From assembly GCA_013416795.1 (NCBI GenBank), contig RQSC01001009.1:4500-37778 (forward strand): DNA of 33,279 nt, given 5' to 3'. The position numbers and the translations under genes are program-made. This DNA comes from Prasinococcaceae sp. CCMP 1430 (taxonomy: Eukaryota > Prasinodermophyta > Palmophyllophyceae > Prasinococcales > Prasinococcaceae). Shown here in pieces: positions 9,479 through 17,845 of the stretch; the first letter of the stretch is position 1; each line of letters begins with the position of its first letter. Under the pieces are notes generated by a model. That model had not been told where the DNA came from, ran no database searches, and was given only the letters and a program-made list of their open reading frames with translations.

Positions 9479-10395
9479 CTACGCCGCGCGCGCACCTCCG
9501 CCGTCGCCGAACACAGGGCGCAGGATGCGGTCGTGGACGCTCCACACGGCGCCGCCGACGGCGCGGGAAGCAGCAGCTGCCTGCGCTCCTGCGTCGGCTC
9601 CAGCCGCCGCGGAGGCAGCGGAGGCCGAGAGCGCCGCAGTCACGCCGACAGGAAGCGCGAGTGCAGCCGTAACCAGAGCGCCCGCGACCGCCTGAGGACT
9701 CTGGCCTTGCTCGTACGTCGGCAGCGCGGCCAGGTACGTCTGCCACTCCTCCGAGAGCTTGTGATGCCGAGCACCTGCGCGGAGCAGACCAAGATAACGC
9801 TCAGATGGCAGCGCGCCCTCGATGCGGGCATCGTCAGGGTACGACAGCGTGCGTGCGGTGACGATCTCGCCAGAGGAAAGCACGCATTCGACTTCAATGG
9901 GCGTGTAGCCGGTCTCCGTGGCGAGCACGCGCTCCCAGCCCCCTGGGCGCGCGCGGAGGGAATCGAAGGCATGATGGTGCGTCAGCATCGCGGCGGACTC
10001 GTGCAACACTCGCGAGGGCTCGCCTATGAGCGTGCGCGCACCGTCCGCTCCGCACCTTCGCTCAGGCCGTAAACGACGCCGTGCGCGCTTGCGCCAGCGC
10101 ACTCGGCGACCGATGCGAAGGCCGGTTCGCTGTAGGGTAGGCCGGGCACGTCAAAGCGGAGCTCGTATCCTCGCAGCACAGAGGCATGCGCGCTCACGGC
10201 TTGGGCCTCGTCGCCCATGCGCCGCTCCAGCGTGGCGACGTCGACGTTGGCGCCATATGCAAAGTAAAATTCAGCGATCGGCGGCGGCGGCCGCAGCGCG
10301 CTCACCGCTGCGCGCGCGGGCGCGCGCCGGTGCGCGCACCGGAACCCGCCGTGCGCCGCCCCCCGCGTCGCCGCGCGTCGCCGCGGCGCCCGCAT
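9479..10395 (-). CDS. Gamma-glutamylcyclotransferase-like (GGCT/AIG2 fold) protein, two exons
   Basis: Exons 10395-10056 and 9942-9479 (minus) encode 267 residues. After a basic 40-residue leader, possibly a transit peptide, comes the nucleotide-like loop signature 'FYFAYGANVDVATLERRM' (about 43-60), equivalent to YGSNM in this fold. The intron (113 nt) starts GTGCGG, contains GCTGACGC and ends CCCAG. Splicing rebuilds 'HGVVYGLSEGGWERVLATET' followed by GY; Glu123 is the likely catalytic acid. Relatives release 5-oxoproline from gamma-glutamyl peptides or act on related amides. The C-terminal 80 residues are Ala-rich and hydrophobic, beyond the usual domain, and could be a membrane or amphipathic segment. 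Substrate is unknown. Without the intron the two halves fall in different frames. Confidence 0.75.
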
Positions 10396-10900
10396 GTTCG
10401 TTCGCCTGGGCACTGTCGCACCCACCACAAAAAAAGAAAGGCGCGCGTTTTTTTTTGTGGCTGGATCTCAAATCAATTCACATGCGCGCCGCCGCATTTT
10501 CGCCCGCATTTCTCCCAAACAATTCCGAGTTCCATCACTTTTTCACATGCGCTCTGATCGAGCTTGAAGCATACACACTGTACTGTACTGCAGTGCCCTC
10601 GGCCTCGAGATCGAGGCTGTGACAGCAGACCCTCTTTGTGGAACCTACCCTAATTCCGCTCCCGCCCCCCCCCCGTTTCGCGCTCCGCGGCGCCCCGCCG
10701 GCCGCGCGCTTCCGCCATCCCTTTTTCGCTGCCTTGCCGCGGCGGGCGCGCGTGGCGCGCCGTGGCCCACACGTGCGCGATCGCATCCCGCTTCCCCTCG
10801 TTAGGGTTCATACACGCCAGGGTTTACATCTATTTTACACACGCGCGCAGTCACGGCCTTCCCCCCCCCCCCCCCCCCCCCCCCAACCCACCCCCATCCC
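10396..10900. other. Intergenic region with poly-C tract
   Basis: This stretch lies between the GGCT-like start and the DCC stop. It holds A/T runs (10430-10457), the motif ACTGTACTGTACTG (about 10576), a GAACCCTAACG telo-box on the minus strand at about 10799-10809 (405 bp before the GGCT-like ATG), and the C tract at 10861-10884. No gene is supported. Confidence 0.5.
10861..10884. repeat. Poly-C homopolymer (24 nt)
   Basis: Twenty-four consecutive C residues followed by AACCCACCCCCATCC, 17 bp downstream of the DCC stop codon. The complementary strand is G-rich. The length is probably unreliable in the assembly. Confidence 0.9.
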
Positions 10901-11371
10901 CTATGTGGCCCTGCCGCCGTCCTCGGAGGGCTTCAGCCAGGGGACGGGGCGGTTGATTTGCTTCCTGAGCACGGCCGGCGGGAGCGCGCATGCCTCCTGC
11001 TTGCCGAAGAGCCGGTAGCGGTTGCGCGCGACGAGCATGTAGCAGAAGTCGCGCACGAACGCCGGGATGATGAGGAAGGCCGCGAGCAGCCACCAGAGGC
11101 CGCCGAGCACGCGCATCACTCGGAGCACGGCGGTGGACTTGACGAAAGACCGCGATTTGCCACCCCCGGTCGGGTACCGCTCTACGGTCACGATCGTAGT
11201 GAGGTCCATGGGCTGGCCGTGCGACGACAGCAGGTGCTGGCCGTCGTCGCTCTGCTGCGTCACGAAGTACACCTTGGAGTGCGCGTCTCGCGCGGCGACG
11301 AACTTGACGAAGCCCGAGCACAGCTTGCAGTCGCCGTCAACCAGCACCACGATGCTCTCCGGAGGTGCCAT
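10901..11371 (-). CDS. DCC family thiol-disulfide oxidoreductase (YuxK-like)
   Basis: A single exon of 156 residues. The family motif is at the N-terminus, 'VVLVDGDCKLCSGFVKFV' (about 8-25), with Cys15 and Cys18 as the candidate redox pair (D-x-D/V-C-x-x-C). It is followed by a region matching the conserved 'STAVLRVMRVLGGLWWLL' block, an arginine-rich 'ARNRYRLFGK' segment and a short tail. The length fits the family (about 130-160). Members are predicted thioredoxin-fold-related redox proteins, often membrane-associated through the W/L-rich helix; substrates are mostly unknown. The ATG at 11371 was chosen because upstream residues are basic low-complexity. It is divergent from the MORN gene across 379 bp. 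Confidence 0.85.
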   Translation of the reverse strand: MAPPESIVVLVDGDCKLCSGFVKFVAARDAHSKVYFVTQQSDDGQHLLSSHGQPMDLTTIVTVERYPTGGGKSRSFVKSTAVLRVMRVLGGLWWLLAAFLIIPAFVRDFCYMLVARNRYRLFGKQEACALPPAVLRKQINRPVPWLKPSEDGGRAT

Positions 11372-11750
11372 CGCGCCTCCCCGGCGGGTGCCCTGCCCGC
11401 AGGGACGGCGCCGCGGGCGGCGCGCAAGCGCAAGCGCTGTGGCTCGACGCCCTGGTCGCGCTCGCTCATCACACCGCACCACCCGCTCGCTATTTGTTTA
11501 GGGTAACCTAAACATCTTCTTTTCCAATATGTTAAGTATATTGATATGTATTATGAACCCTATTCATGATTTCGTGTCAGAACGCATCTTGGCGCTTTGC
11601 GCGTGCGGGCGGCCGAAGCGCCAGCCGTGGCAGCCGAGCGCGGCGCGCCGCGCGCGGTCGCGGCAGAGCGCGCGCTGCGCGCTTGCACCTCGGGCGGGCG
11701 GGTGGGCGCGGGCAAGTGCCGGGCGGACGCTCGCGCCGCAGCACGTACGC
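11372..11750. promoter_or_regulatory. Divergent promoter between DCC and MORN-filamin genes
   Basis: The 379-bp spacer has an AT-rich core (about 11490-11580) in otherwise GC-rich DNA. It holds three telo-box-like motifs: TTTAGGGT (11497-11504, sense for DCC), the facing CCTAAAC (11507-11513) and AACCCTA (11556-11562, sense for MORN). The first two form GTTTAGG-GTAA-CCTAAAC, an inverted pair. Confidence 0.5.
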
Positions 11751-14132
11751 ATGGTGCAGCTGGAGGAAGTGCCCACCGACGGCGGCGTGGCAGCTGCCGC
11801 TGCCGCCGCCGCCGCGACCGGTGTGTCCGCCGAAGACTTCGCCGAGGCGTACCGCAGGCTCCCCGAGGCAGTGCGCCAGGCCATGCCGCTGGTGACCTCG
11901 GACGTGTTGGAGACAAACGGCCCCGACGCCCTGCCCGAGGGTGCCATCCCCGTGATCGAACAGACGATCAAGTATGCCACTGGCGACACGTACACGGGTG
12001 AGACCATAGGCACGATTCGTCACGGCGTCGGTGTGCACCAGTGCGAAAACGGCGACGTGTACGAGGGCGAGTGGCGCGACGACCTCCGGCACGGTGAGGG
12101 CTGCATGACCTTCGCGCGTGGCCTGGAGTACAAGGGCTCGTGGGTGCGCGACAAGGCTGAGGGCGACGGCGTTTGCACGTACGAGAACGGCGATGTGTAC
12201 GACGGCGAGTGGAAGTCAGACCAGCGGTGGGGGTGGGGCGTGTTCGATATGGCCAGCGGCGACAGCTACGAGGGACAGTGGTTCGGCAACGCCATCGAGG
12301 GGAAGGGGCGCTACACGTACGCCGATGGCGCTTACTTCGAGGGCGAGTTCCGTGATGGGCGCCGGCTGCGCGGTACGTACGCGAGTGCCGACGGCCGCGT
12401 TGAGTACGTCGGCGCGTGGAAGGATGGCGCGCGCCACGGCCACGGCGTGTACCACGAGACGGGGCGGTACAAGTACATGGGCGAGTGGGCGGACGACATG
12501 CGCCACGGCGCAGGCAAGTGCGTCTTCGCCGACGGCGTCACATACGAGGGCTCGTGGGCTGACGACCGCTATGCTGGCCGCGGCAAGCTCACGACGCACG
12601 AGGAGACGCTCGAGTGCGAGTGGGTCGACGGCGTCGCCGAGGGCGCGGGCACGCTGGCCGCTACCAGCGGGGAGACGTACGCGGGCACCTTCAAGGGCGG
12701 CGTCTACCACGGCGTGGGGACATGGAAGGGGCCTGAGGGTGAGCGCTATGAGGGACACTTCGTGCAGGGCAAGCGTCACGGGAAGGGCCGCTGCGTGTGG
12801 GCAGACGGCTCGAGCTACACTGGCGACTGGACAAACGGCAGGCGGCATGGCTACGGCGTCTGCGTGTTTGCGGACGGCGTGAAGTACAAGGGCGAGTGGG
12901 AGGACGACGAGTGGGTGCAGAGCGGCGCAGAGCCGTCGCTTTGCACGATGTACGGGGCGGGGCTGGCGCGCGCGCGTGCCGGTGACACGGCGTCCTTCGT
13001 CGTCGAAGCGCGCGACGAGCTGGGCAACGCCAGGCTGTCGGGCGGCGACGGCTTCGTCGCGTATCTCGAGGAACGCGGCGAGGAGGAGGAGGGTGTCGGC
13101 CGCAGCGAGGATGGCGGCGCGCAGAAGGGCGCGCTCGTCGCGTACGGCGGGAGCGACCGTGTGTGGTGCACGGTGGACGACCGCGACGATGGCACGTACG
13201 GCGTGTCGTACATGTGCACGCGTGCGGGCCGCTACTCGTTGTATGTGATGCTCGGCGCGGAAGAGCTCGTCGGGGCGTCGCCATATGCGGTGACCGTCGT
13301 GCCCGCCAAGCCCGCGCCGCGGCGCTGCAGCGTGTCGGGTCACGGCCGTACGCAAGCGCTAGTCGGCGAGGAGGCGTCGTTTGCGGTGCAGGTGGTGGAC
13401 CGCTTCGGCAACGCCGTGCAGGTGGCGGCCGAGATCGATGTGGCCATCACCAGCTCGCAAAAGGTAGGCGAGGTTGTCGACGTGGCCATTGAGCACGAGG
13501 GAGAGGGGCGTATGCGGTGCACATACACCGCCGACGAGCCCGGCTTTTACCGCATTGATGTGAGCTCAGACGGCAGCCCAGTCGGTGCGTCGCCCTTTTC
13601 TCTTGCAGTGAGGAGAGAGGAGGTGCTCGCCGTCGAGGCGGCGAAGGGCTCGGAAGGCGGGCGGCCCGCGGTCGGCGCTGGCACCGCAATCGTAGCGTCG
13701 GTGCGCGCAGCTGTGCCGCTTCCGCAGGAGGTCGAGAGCGGCGACGCACGCGCGTTTGCCCCGGACGACCAGGTGACGCTCTGGGAGCGAATCGCCGAAA
13801 CAGAGTGGATGTTCGACGGCGTCGAGGACGGTTGGGACTCGGACGTGGAGCACGAGACCGCCGAGGAGAAGTACATGCGCGAGAACCCTGACGTCCCCGT
13901 CGTCACGGACCTACGGGACATCCACAAGGTAGGCAAATTGCAGAGGTTTCAGAAGGAGAAGGAGCTGAAAGCTCGCCAGGAACGCCTCGCTGAGCTCCGG
14001 AGGAAGCTCGAGGCTGAGGAGGGCCCTGCGCCCACACCGAGGCTCGCGCGCGGAGCTGGAACGAGCGCCGCGGCGGCAGAGCAGGGGACGGAGGAGGACA
14101 TCGGCGCGAGCATTTGCGACCTAGACCTCTGA
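11751..14132 (+). CDS. MORN-repeat and filamin-repeat protein with coiled-coil tail
   Basis: A single exon of 793 residues. After an Ala-rich leader, about 14 MORN repeats (about 80-390) follow the pattern Y-x-G-x-W/F...G-x-G, for example 'YEGEWRDDLRHGEG' and 'YTGDWTNGRRHGYG'. Two filamin/ABP280-type Ig repeats follow (about 398-520 and 524-623). Each has a 'G-x-G...G-x-x-A-x-F-x-V...D-x-x-G' core and ends 'GASPYAVTV' or 'GASPFSLAV'. The C-terminus has an acidic WDSD stretch and a charged coiled coil (about 727-757, KEKELKARQERLAELRRKL). MORN repeats act as membrane- or protein-binding scaffolds, and filamin repeats in cytoskeletal crosslinking; a cortical or flagellar scaffold is plausible but inferred. 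The ATG at 11751 is preferred over that at 11529, whose extra residues are basic low-complexity. Confidence 0.85.
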   Translation: MVQLEEVPTDGGVAAAAAAAAATGVSAEDFAEAYRRLPEAVRQAMPLVTSDVLETNGPDALPEGAIPVIEQTIKYATGDTYTGETIGTIRHGVGVHQCENGDVYEGEWRDDLRHGEGCMTFARGLEYKGSWVRDKAEGDGVCTYENGDVYDGEWKSDQRWGWGVFDMASGDSYEGQWFGNAIEGKGRYTYADGAYFEGEFRDGRRLRGTYASADGRVEYVGAWKDGARHGHGVYHETGRYKYMGEWADDMRHGAGKCVFADGVTYEGSWADDRYAGRGKLTTHEETLECEWVDGVAEGAGTLAATSGETYAGTFKGGVYHGVGTWKGPEGERYEGHFVQGKRHGKGRCVWADGSSYTGDWTNGRRHGYGVCVFADGVKYKGEWEDDEWVQSGAEPSLCTMYGAGLARARAGDTASFVVEARDELGNARLSGGDGFVAYLEERGEEEEGVGRSEDGGAQKGALVAYGGSDRVWCTVDDRDDGTYGVSYMCTRAGRYSLYVMLGAEELVGASPYAVTVVPAKPAPRRCSVSGHGRTQALVGEEASFAVQVVDRFGNAVQVAAEIDVAITSSQKVGEVVDVAIEHEGEGRMRCTYTADEPGFYRIDVSSDGSPVGASPFSLAVRREEVLAVEAAKGSEGGRPAVGAGTAIVASVRAAVPLPQEVESGDARAFAPDDQVTLWERIAETEWMFDGVEDGWDSDVEHETAEEKYMRENPDVPVVTDLRDIHKVGKLQRFQKEKELKARQERLAELRRKLEAEEGPAPTPRLARGAGTSAAAAEQGTEEDIGASICDLDL

Positions 14133-14154
14133 GGCGCCGCCATGCTACAAATGT

Positions 14155-14168
14155 TTACAAAAATTACA
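14155..14168 (-). terminator. Paired TGTAA polyadenylation-signal candidates for the BT1 gene
   Basis: On the minus strand TGTAA occurs at 14168-14164 and 14159-14155, 8 and 17 nt past the transporter stop codon. TGTAA is the usual poly(A) signal in chlorophyte algae. Cleavage downstream would place the 3' UTR inside the C-terminal codons of the convergent MORN gene. Confidence 0.35.
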
Positions 14169-14176
14169 ACAGGATC

Positions 14177-15931
14177 TCACTCAGCTGGTATGTCGACGAG
14201 CTCGACGCTGGCCACATCCTGTGCCTCCGCACCGCTGCCCTGCTCTGCGAGCGCGTTGTCGATGAGGCGCACATTTTCTGAGTCCATCCCTTGTGTGATC
14301 CCGGCGCCCTCCGGATCGCCGTCGCTATCGCCTCGGCCATCACCGCCATGGTCCACATCGATGGGGTCGTTGGGCGTGAGGTTCGGTACGAGCAGAGGGA
14401 TTAGGAGGATCGGAAGCATGCGGCACAGCGACTTCAGGGTGATTGCCGTTGACAGATTGTCGTAGTTGTCGCCACGCACTTTCAGGAATTCGAGGAGCGA
14501 CGTGCCGAGCAGCTCGGCCACAGTCGTGCCAAAGTTCGAGAGCGCCATCAGCATCGCGAACAACGTGGCCTCTACGTCGCGCGGGCAGACCTTGCTGGCG
14601 AGGACGAATGAGGGCATACTGAAGAAGCGACGGATGCACGCTGTCACAGCCGTGTCTCCGATGAGCATTGCGTGGTCCGGGATGCCGATGGCCAGGTTCC
14701 AGCGCATGACGAGAGCCAAATCCATCAGGTTGGACAAGCACAGCGCCACCTGCGCGAACGTGAAGATGCGTCTGTAGTTCACGTTCGTGAGCTTGGTGTT
14801 GTAGAGGACGACGCCGGCAAACAGGCCCAAGTTACCAAAGCAGTCAACGAAGCCGAGAAACGTGGCAGTGAATTTGGGTCCATCATCGGCCTTGGTCATC
14901 CACTGGAACAGAGCGTCAGAGACGTACGGCTGCAGGGCCTCGCGCGCGAAGAGAAAGAGCGCAACGCGCGCGAGGACCGGGTGAATCGTGCGCAGACAGA
15001 TCCGCACAGCGATCATGAGCGCGCCCGCGATGGCCAGCGTGACGCCCGCGCGCAGAGCCATCGACTCGCAGAAGACGTTCACGAAGGTCAGCGTGGACGC
15101 CGACGCAGCCATGAAAACCGCCAAGCCGCTCATCGCCCTGTTGTTCCTGAACCAGCTGAGGTCCGGCCGGCGTTTCTGCGGGGGCAGCCTCTTCTCCTCG
15201 AGCCAGCCGCGCAGGCCGCCGATGAGCACAGACAGCGCCGCGACATTTGTCGTCAGGAAGAGCACCTGGGGTCCGAACGCATCGGCGATCGCGCCGCTGG
15301 TCGTGCACGAGTACACGCCGCCCACCGCCAGCGCGCCCCAGCACAGGCTCTGCAGATCCGACGCGGCTTCCGGCACCTTGCGACTGAGCTCCGCGGTCGT
15401 CGCGTCAACCATGATGTCGGGGGTCGCCATGCTCACGTTCATCAGGATCAGAAAGGGCACCGCGCTCTGCGCCGTGAGCGGCAGCGTGCCGAGGCTTGTC
15501 CAGGCGATCACGCCCGACACGCCGGCGATCACCACATAGCTCGTCCTCCGGTAACCGAAGATGGGCAACGCATCGGACAGCATGCCGAACACCGGCTTCA
15601 TGTTCCAGGGGAGCTTCGCCGAGGCATAATAGCGCAGGGAGTCCGCGCCGTCGACGCCGAGCACCTGCGAGAAGTAGAGCTTGCGCGCGAGCTCGCCGGT
15701 GGGTTCGCCTATGCCTTGGTTCATGCCATACTGGGCGACGGCGAGCAGCACGAATCTGCCGAAGCGGGCGCGCAGCCTCTTCAGGAAGCGAGTGAGGTTG
15801 ACCGCGGGCGCCACAAGCGCGGCACCCGCCGCGCCGCAACGCCGGCCCATGCCCTCACCGCCCGCCTCGGTGCCAGCCAGGGCGTCCGCGTGCGGGTCGC
15901 CGACCATCCCCCAGCGGCCCCCCTCCGGCAT
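14177..15931 (-). CDS. BT1 family folate/biopterin-type transporter
   Basis: At least 584 residues in one exon, with about 12 hydrophobic helices of the MFS fold. The BT1 signature is plain: 'KLPWNMKPVFGMLSDALPIF' followed by GYRRTSY. Further support comes from 'QGIGEPTGELARKLYF', 'ATPDIMVDATTAELSRKVPE' and 'CPRDVEATLFAMLMALSNFG'. Family members carry folates, pterins or related compounds in kinetoplastids, cyanobacteria and plant plastids; substrate and membrane are inferred only. The C-terminal tail is acidic and hydrophilic. The start is uncertain: in-frame ATGs lie at 15931, 15906 and 15850, and the frame runs into the N gap at 15955, so an N-terminal targeting sequence could be hidden there. 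It is convergent with the MORN gene, stop codons 44 bp apart. Confidence 0.88.
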   Translation of the reverse strand: MPEGGRWGMVGDPHADALAGTEAGGEGMGRRCGAAGAALVAPAVNLTRFLKRLRARFGRFVLLAVAQYGMNQGIGEPTGELARKLYFSQVLGVDGADSLRYYASAKLPWNMKPVFGMLSDALPIFGYRRTSYVVIAGVSGVIAWTSLGTLPLTAQSAVPFLILMNVSMATPDIMVDATTAELSRKVPEAASDLQSLCWGALAVGGVYSCTTSGAIADAFGPQVLFLTTNVAALSVLIGGLRGWLEEKRLPPQKRRPDLSWFRNNRAMSGLAVFMAASASTLTFVNVFCESMALRAGVTLAIAGALMIAVRICLRTIHPVLARVALFLFAREALQPYVSDALFQWMTKADDGPKFTATFLGFVDCFGNLGLFAGVVLYNTKLTNVNYRRIFTFAQVALCLSNLMDLALVMRWNLAIGIPDHAMLIGDTAVTACIRRFFSMPSFVLASKVCPRDVEATLFAMLMALSNFGTTVAELLGTSLLEFLKVRGDNYDNLSTAITLKSLCRMLPILLIPLLVPNLTPNDPIDVDHGGDGRGDSDGDPEGAGITQGMDSENVRLIDNALAEQGSGAEAQDVASVELVDIPAE

Positions 15932-15954
15932 CCGCCAGTCGCGCGGCGGCCGCG

Positions 15955-16160
15955 NNNNNNNNNNNNNNNNNNNNNNNNNNNNNNNNNNNNNNNNNNNNNN
16001 NNNNNNNNNNNNNNNNNNNNNNNNNNNNNNNNNNNNNNNNNNNNNNNNNNNNNNNNNNNNNNNNNNNNNNNNNNNNNNNNNNNNNNNNNNNNNNNNNNNN
16101 NNNNNNNNNNNNNNNNNNNNNNNNNNNNNNNNNNNNNNNNNNNNNNNNNNNNNNNNNNNN
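15955..16160. other. Assembly gap (206 N)
   Basis: An unsequenced stretch between two divergent membrane-protein genes. It probably hides their shared promoter and perhaps N-terminal codons of either. Frames that read through the N run are artefacts. Confidence 0.98.
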
Positions 16161-16264
16161 CGGCGGGCGTCGCCGCGGCGGGTGGCGGGCTCGCCCGCGC
16201 GCTCGCGCTCGCGTGCGCCGACCACTACGAGTGTGGCGACAGCAGCGGCTACCCGACGGTATCC

Positions 16265-16903
16265 ATGGCGATGCGACACGAGCCCGGGCGCTCGCAGGCA
16301 CAGGCGTGCCTGATTCCCGCGGCGGTGTGCCTGGCGTCTGCCGACGCGGCCGTGTGCGCCGCGGTGCTCGCAGCGCGGACAGGCGCAGCAGTTGCGGCGC
16401 TCAGCGGCCTGTCAGCGGCGTGTGCTGTAGCCTCGGCGCCCGCTCTGGTATACGCCGTTATTGAGGACGCTCGATCCGATGCGCATGTGCACGCCATTGT
16501 CGCATGGACGGGGCTACGCCTCGCCGGGGGCTTGCTCCTGTTGCCGTGCCTGTGGGCTGCTGCGCTCGCGCGCCGGGCAGGCGCGCTCCTGCTCGCCCTG
16601 AACGGCGTCCGCACCGTGCTGGCGTTGGGCCTGCTCGTGTGTGGCGCCAAGCTGGCCTCGCGGGGGCCGAAAGGAGACATGCCGGGCAGACTGCAGTGGG
16701 GCACAGTCTTCGCGCTCCTGGTGTTCCTCCTGCTGCTGCTGCCAGAGGCGGCGGCAGTGCGCGTGCGGCGCTGCGGCGTCCAGGTAGTGGCGGCCGGCGG
16801 CCCACGCGCCGCCTACGGCAGCAGGCCTGCAGACGACGGCGATGGGGCCGGCGGCATAACCACCGCTCCGCCACGTGCCACGATAGGAGGATGGGCGACG
16901 TAG
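16265..16903 (+). CDS. Five-helix membrane protein of unknown family (5' end uncertain)
   Basis: An open frame of 212 residues from the first good ATG after the gap, still open upstream to the gap. It has about five hydrophobic segments, for example 'LIPAAVCLASADAAVCAAVL', 'GLRLAGGLLLLPCLWAAALA' and 'WGTVFALLVFLLLLLPEAAA', then a Gly/Ala-rich tail. I recognise no family. The regular spacing of helices, with Arg/Lys in the loops, supports this strand over the low-complexity antisense frames. The protein may begin inside the gap. ATAGATAGCTAG and CTGTAC lie just past the stop. Confidence 0.5.
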   Translation: MAMRHEPGRSQAQACLIPAAVCLASADAAVCAAVLAARTGAAVAALSGLSAACAVASAPALVYAVIEDARSDAHVHAIVAWTGLRLAGGLLLLPCLWAAALARRAGALLLALNGVRTVLALGLLVCGAKLASRGPKGDMPGRLQWGTVFALLVFLLLLLPEAAAVRVRRCGVQVVAAGGPRAAYGSRPADDGDGAGGITTAPPRATIGGWAT

Positions 16904-17845
16904 TGGTAGTGGGCGATCTCTCTTGAGATAGATAGCTAGTGCTGTACTGATGGACACATGTCTTTATCTCGAACTCTGTTGTCATGCTTGGCGGTTTGGC
17001 GGGAAATCGCACCGTGCCACCGTGCGTGGGTGGCGGCGCCCGCGGTGCAGCCAAGGGGCGCCCTCACTTCGCTCCCTCTCGTGTTGACGGCATGGGTCCC
17101 ACACACTCTTCGAGCGCACACGCTCGCTTCGGAGCTTCCTGCCACGGCCTGACACGTTGACGGCCCTTGCTCGGTCACTGCACCGGTGCGTGTCTGGCGC
17201 CGTGCATACAACAATGATGGCCGTGAGTTCCAATGGCGGGGGTGCCGCGGCGGCTCATCTTTTCACGTGCTCATCGCGCGGGCGCGTGCCCTCGGTGCCC
17301 TCGGCTCTCTGCCCTCCCCCATCTTCCCTCTCGCTCCCTCCGTCCCGGCCCGCCACGGTTGTAGAGGCGTGCGGCGCCTCCTTCGTGAGGACGGTGGGCG
17401 TGCTCGTGGGCATGCACACGTCCTTGGGTCCGCGTGCGCGACGCCCAGTCAGCGCGCCCGCGTGGCGCCTCGCCGCGAACCAAAGCGCGCGGCCACGATT
17501 GCGCGCGCGCGGACGTGCGTCGCACGCGCGCACTTGAGCAGGCGAATGATGGGCGGCGCGGGAGCGGGCGGGCGGCCGGCCGGCGGTGATTGCTATGGGC
17601 GCACGCGACAGGGGGGGAGCCGGCCCGGGGTGGGGAGCGCGCGGGTCGGGGCGAGCGTCCCCTGGCCGCGCGGGGGCGCGCGCGCATTTTTTTTGGAGTG
17701 TCAGTTTTTGCGCACGGCGGCGGCGGCGCCGCCGGGCGCGCGAAAATCTGCGAACAGCCCCTCGCCGGTGGGAGGGGGGCTGCTTCGCCGCCGGCTGAGG
17801 ACAGCTAGTGCCGATCGCCGCACGGCCCTTGCCCCCTCGCGCGCG
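16904..17845. other. Long leader/promoter region of the LNR-LamG gene
   Basis: No protein family is recognisable in 942 bp. It contains a perfect E2F-type site (listed separately), a GC-rich pyrimidine-rich stretch (17290-17350) and an eight-T run near 17686-17694. The frame of the downstream gene is open back to 17186, but its composition is low-complexity and there is no ATG-supported domain, so I treat it as leader. Confidence 0.5.
16995..17006 (+). promoter_or_regulatory. E2F-type site TTTGGCGGGAAA
   Basis: An exact match to the canonical E2F/DP palindromic-type site (TTTSSCGSSAAA). It lies 92 bp past the five-helix gene stop and 840 bp upstream of the LNR-LamG ATG. E2F sites drive S-phase genes in plants, animals and green algae. 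Function here is inferred from the motif alone. Confidence 0.4.

Noticed and set aside
11529-11750. Upstream ATG of the MORN gene
   Set aside because: The added 74 residues are Arg/Ala-rich and coincide with the telo-box promoter region.
14672-16903. 743-codon plus-strand frame antisense to the BT1 transporter
   Set aside because: It reads through the N gap, lacks domain resemblance, and shadows a clear transporter; high GC makes stop codons rare in antisense frames.
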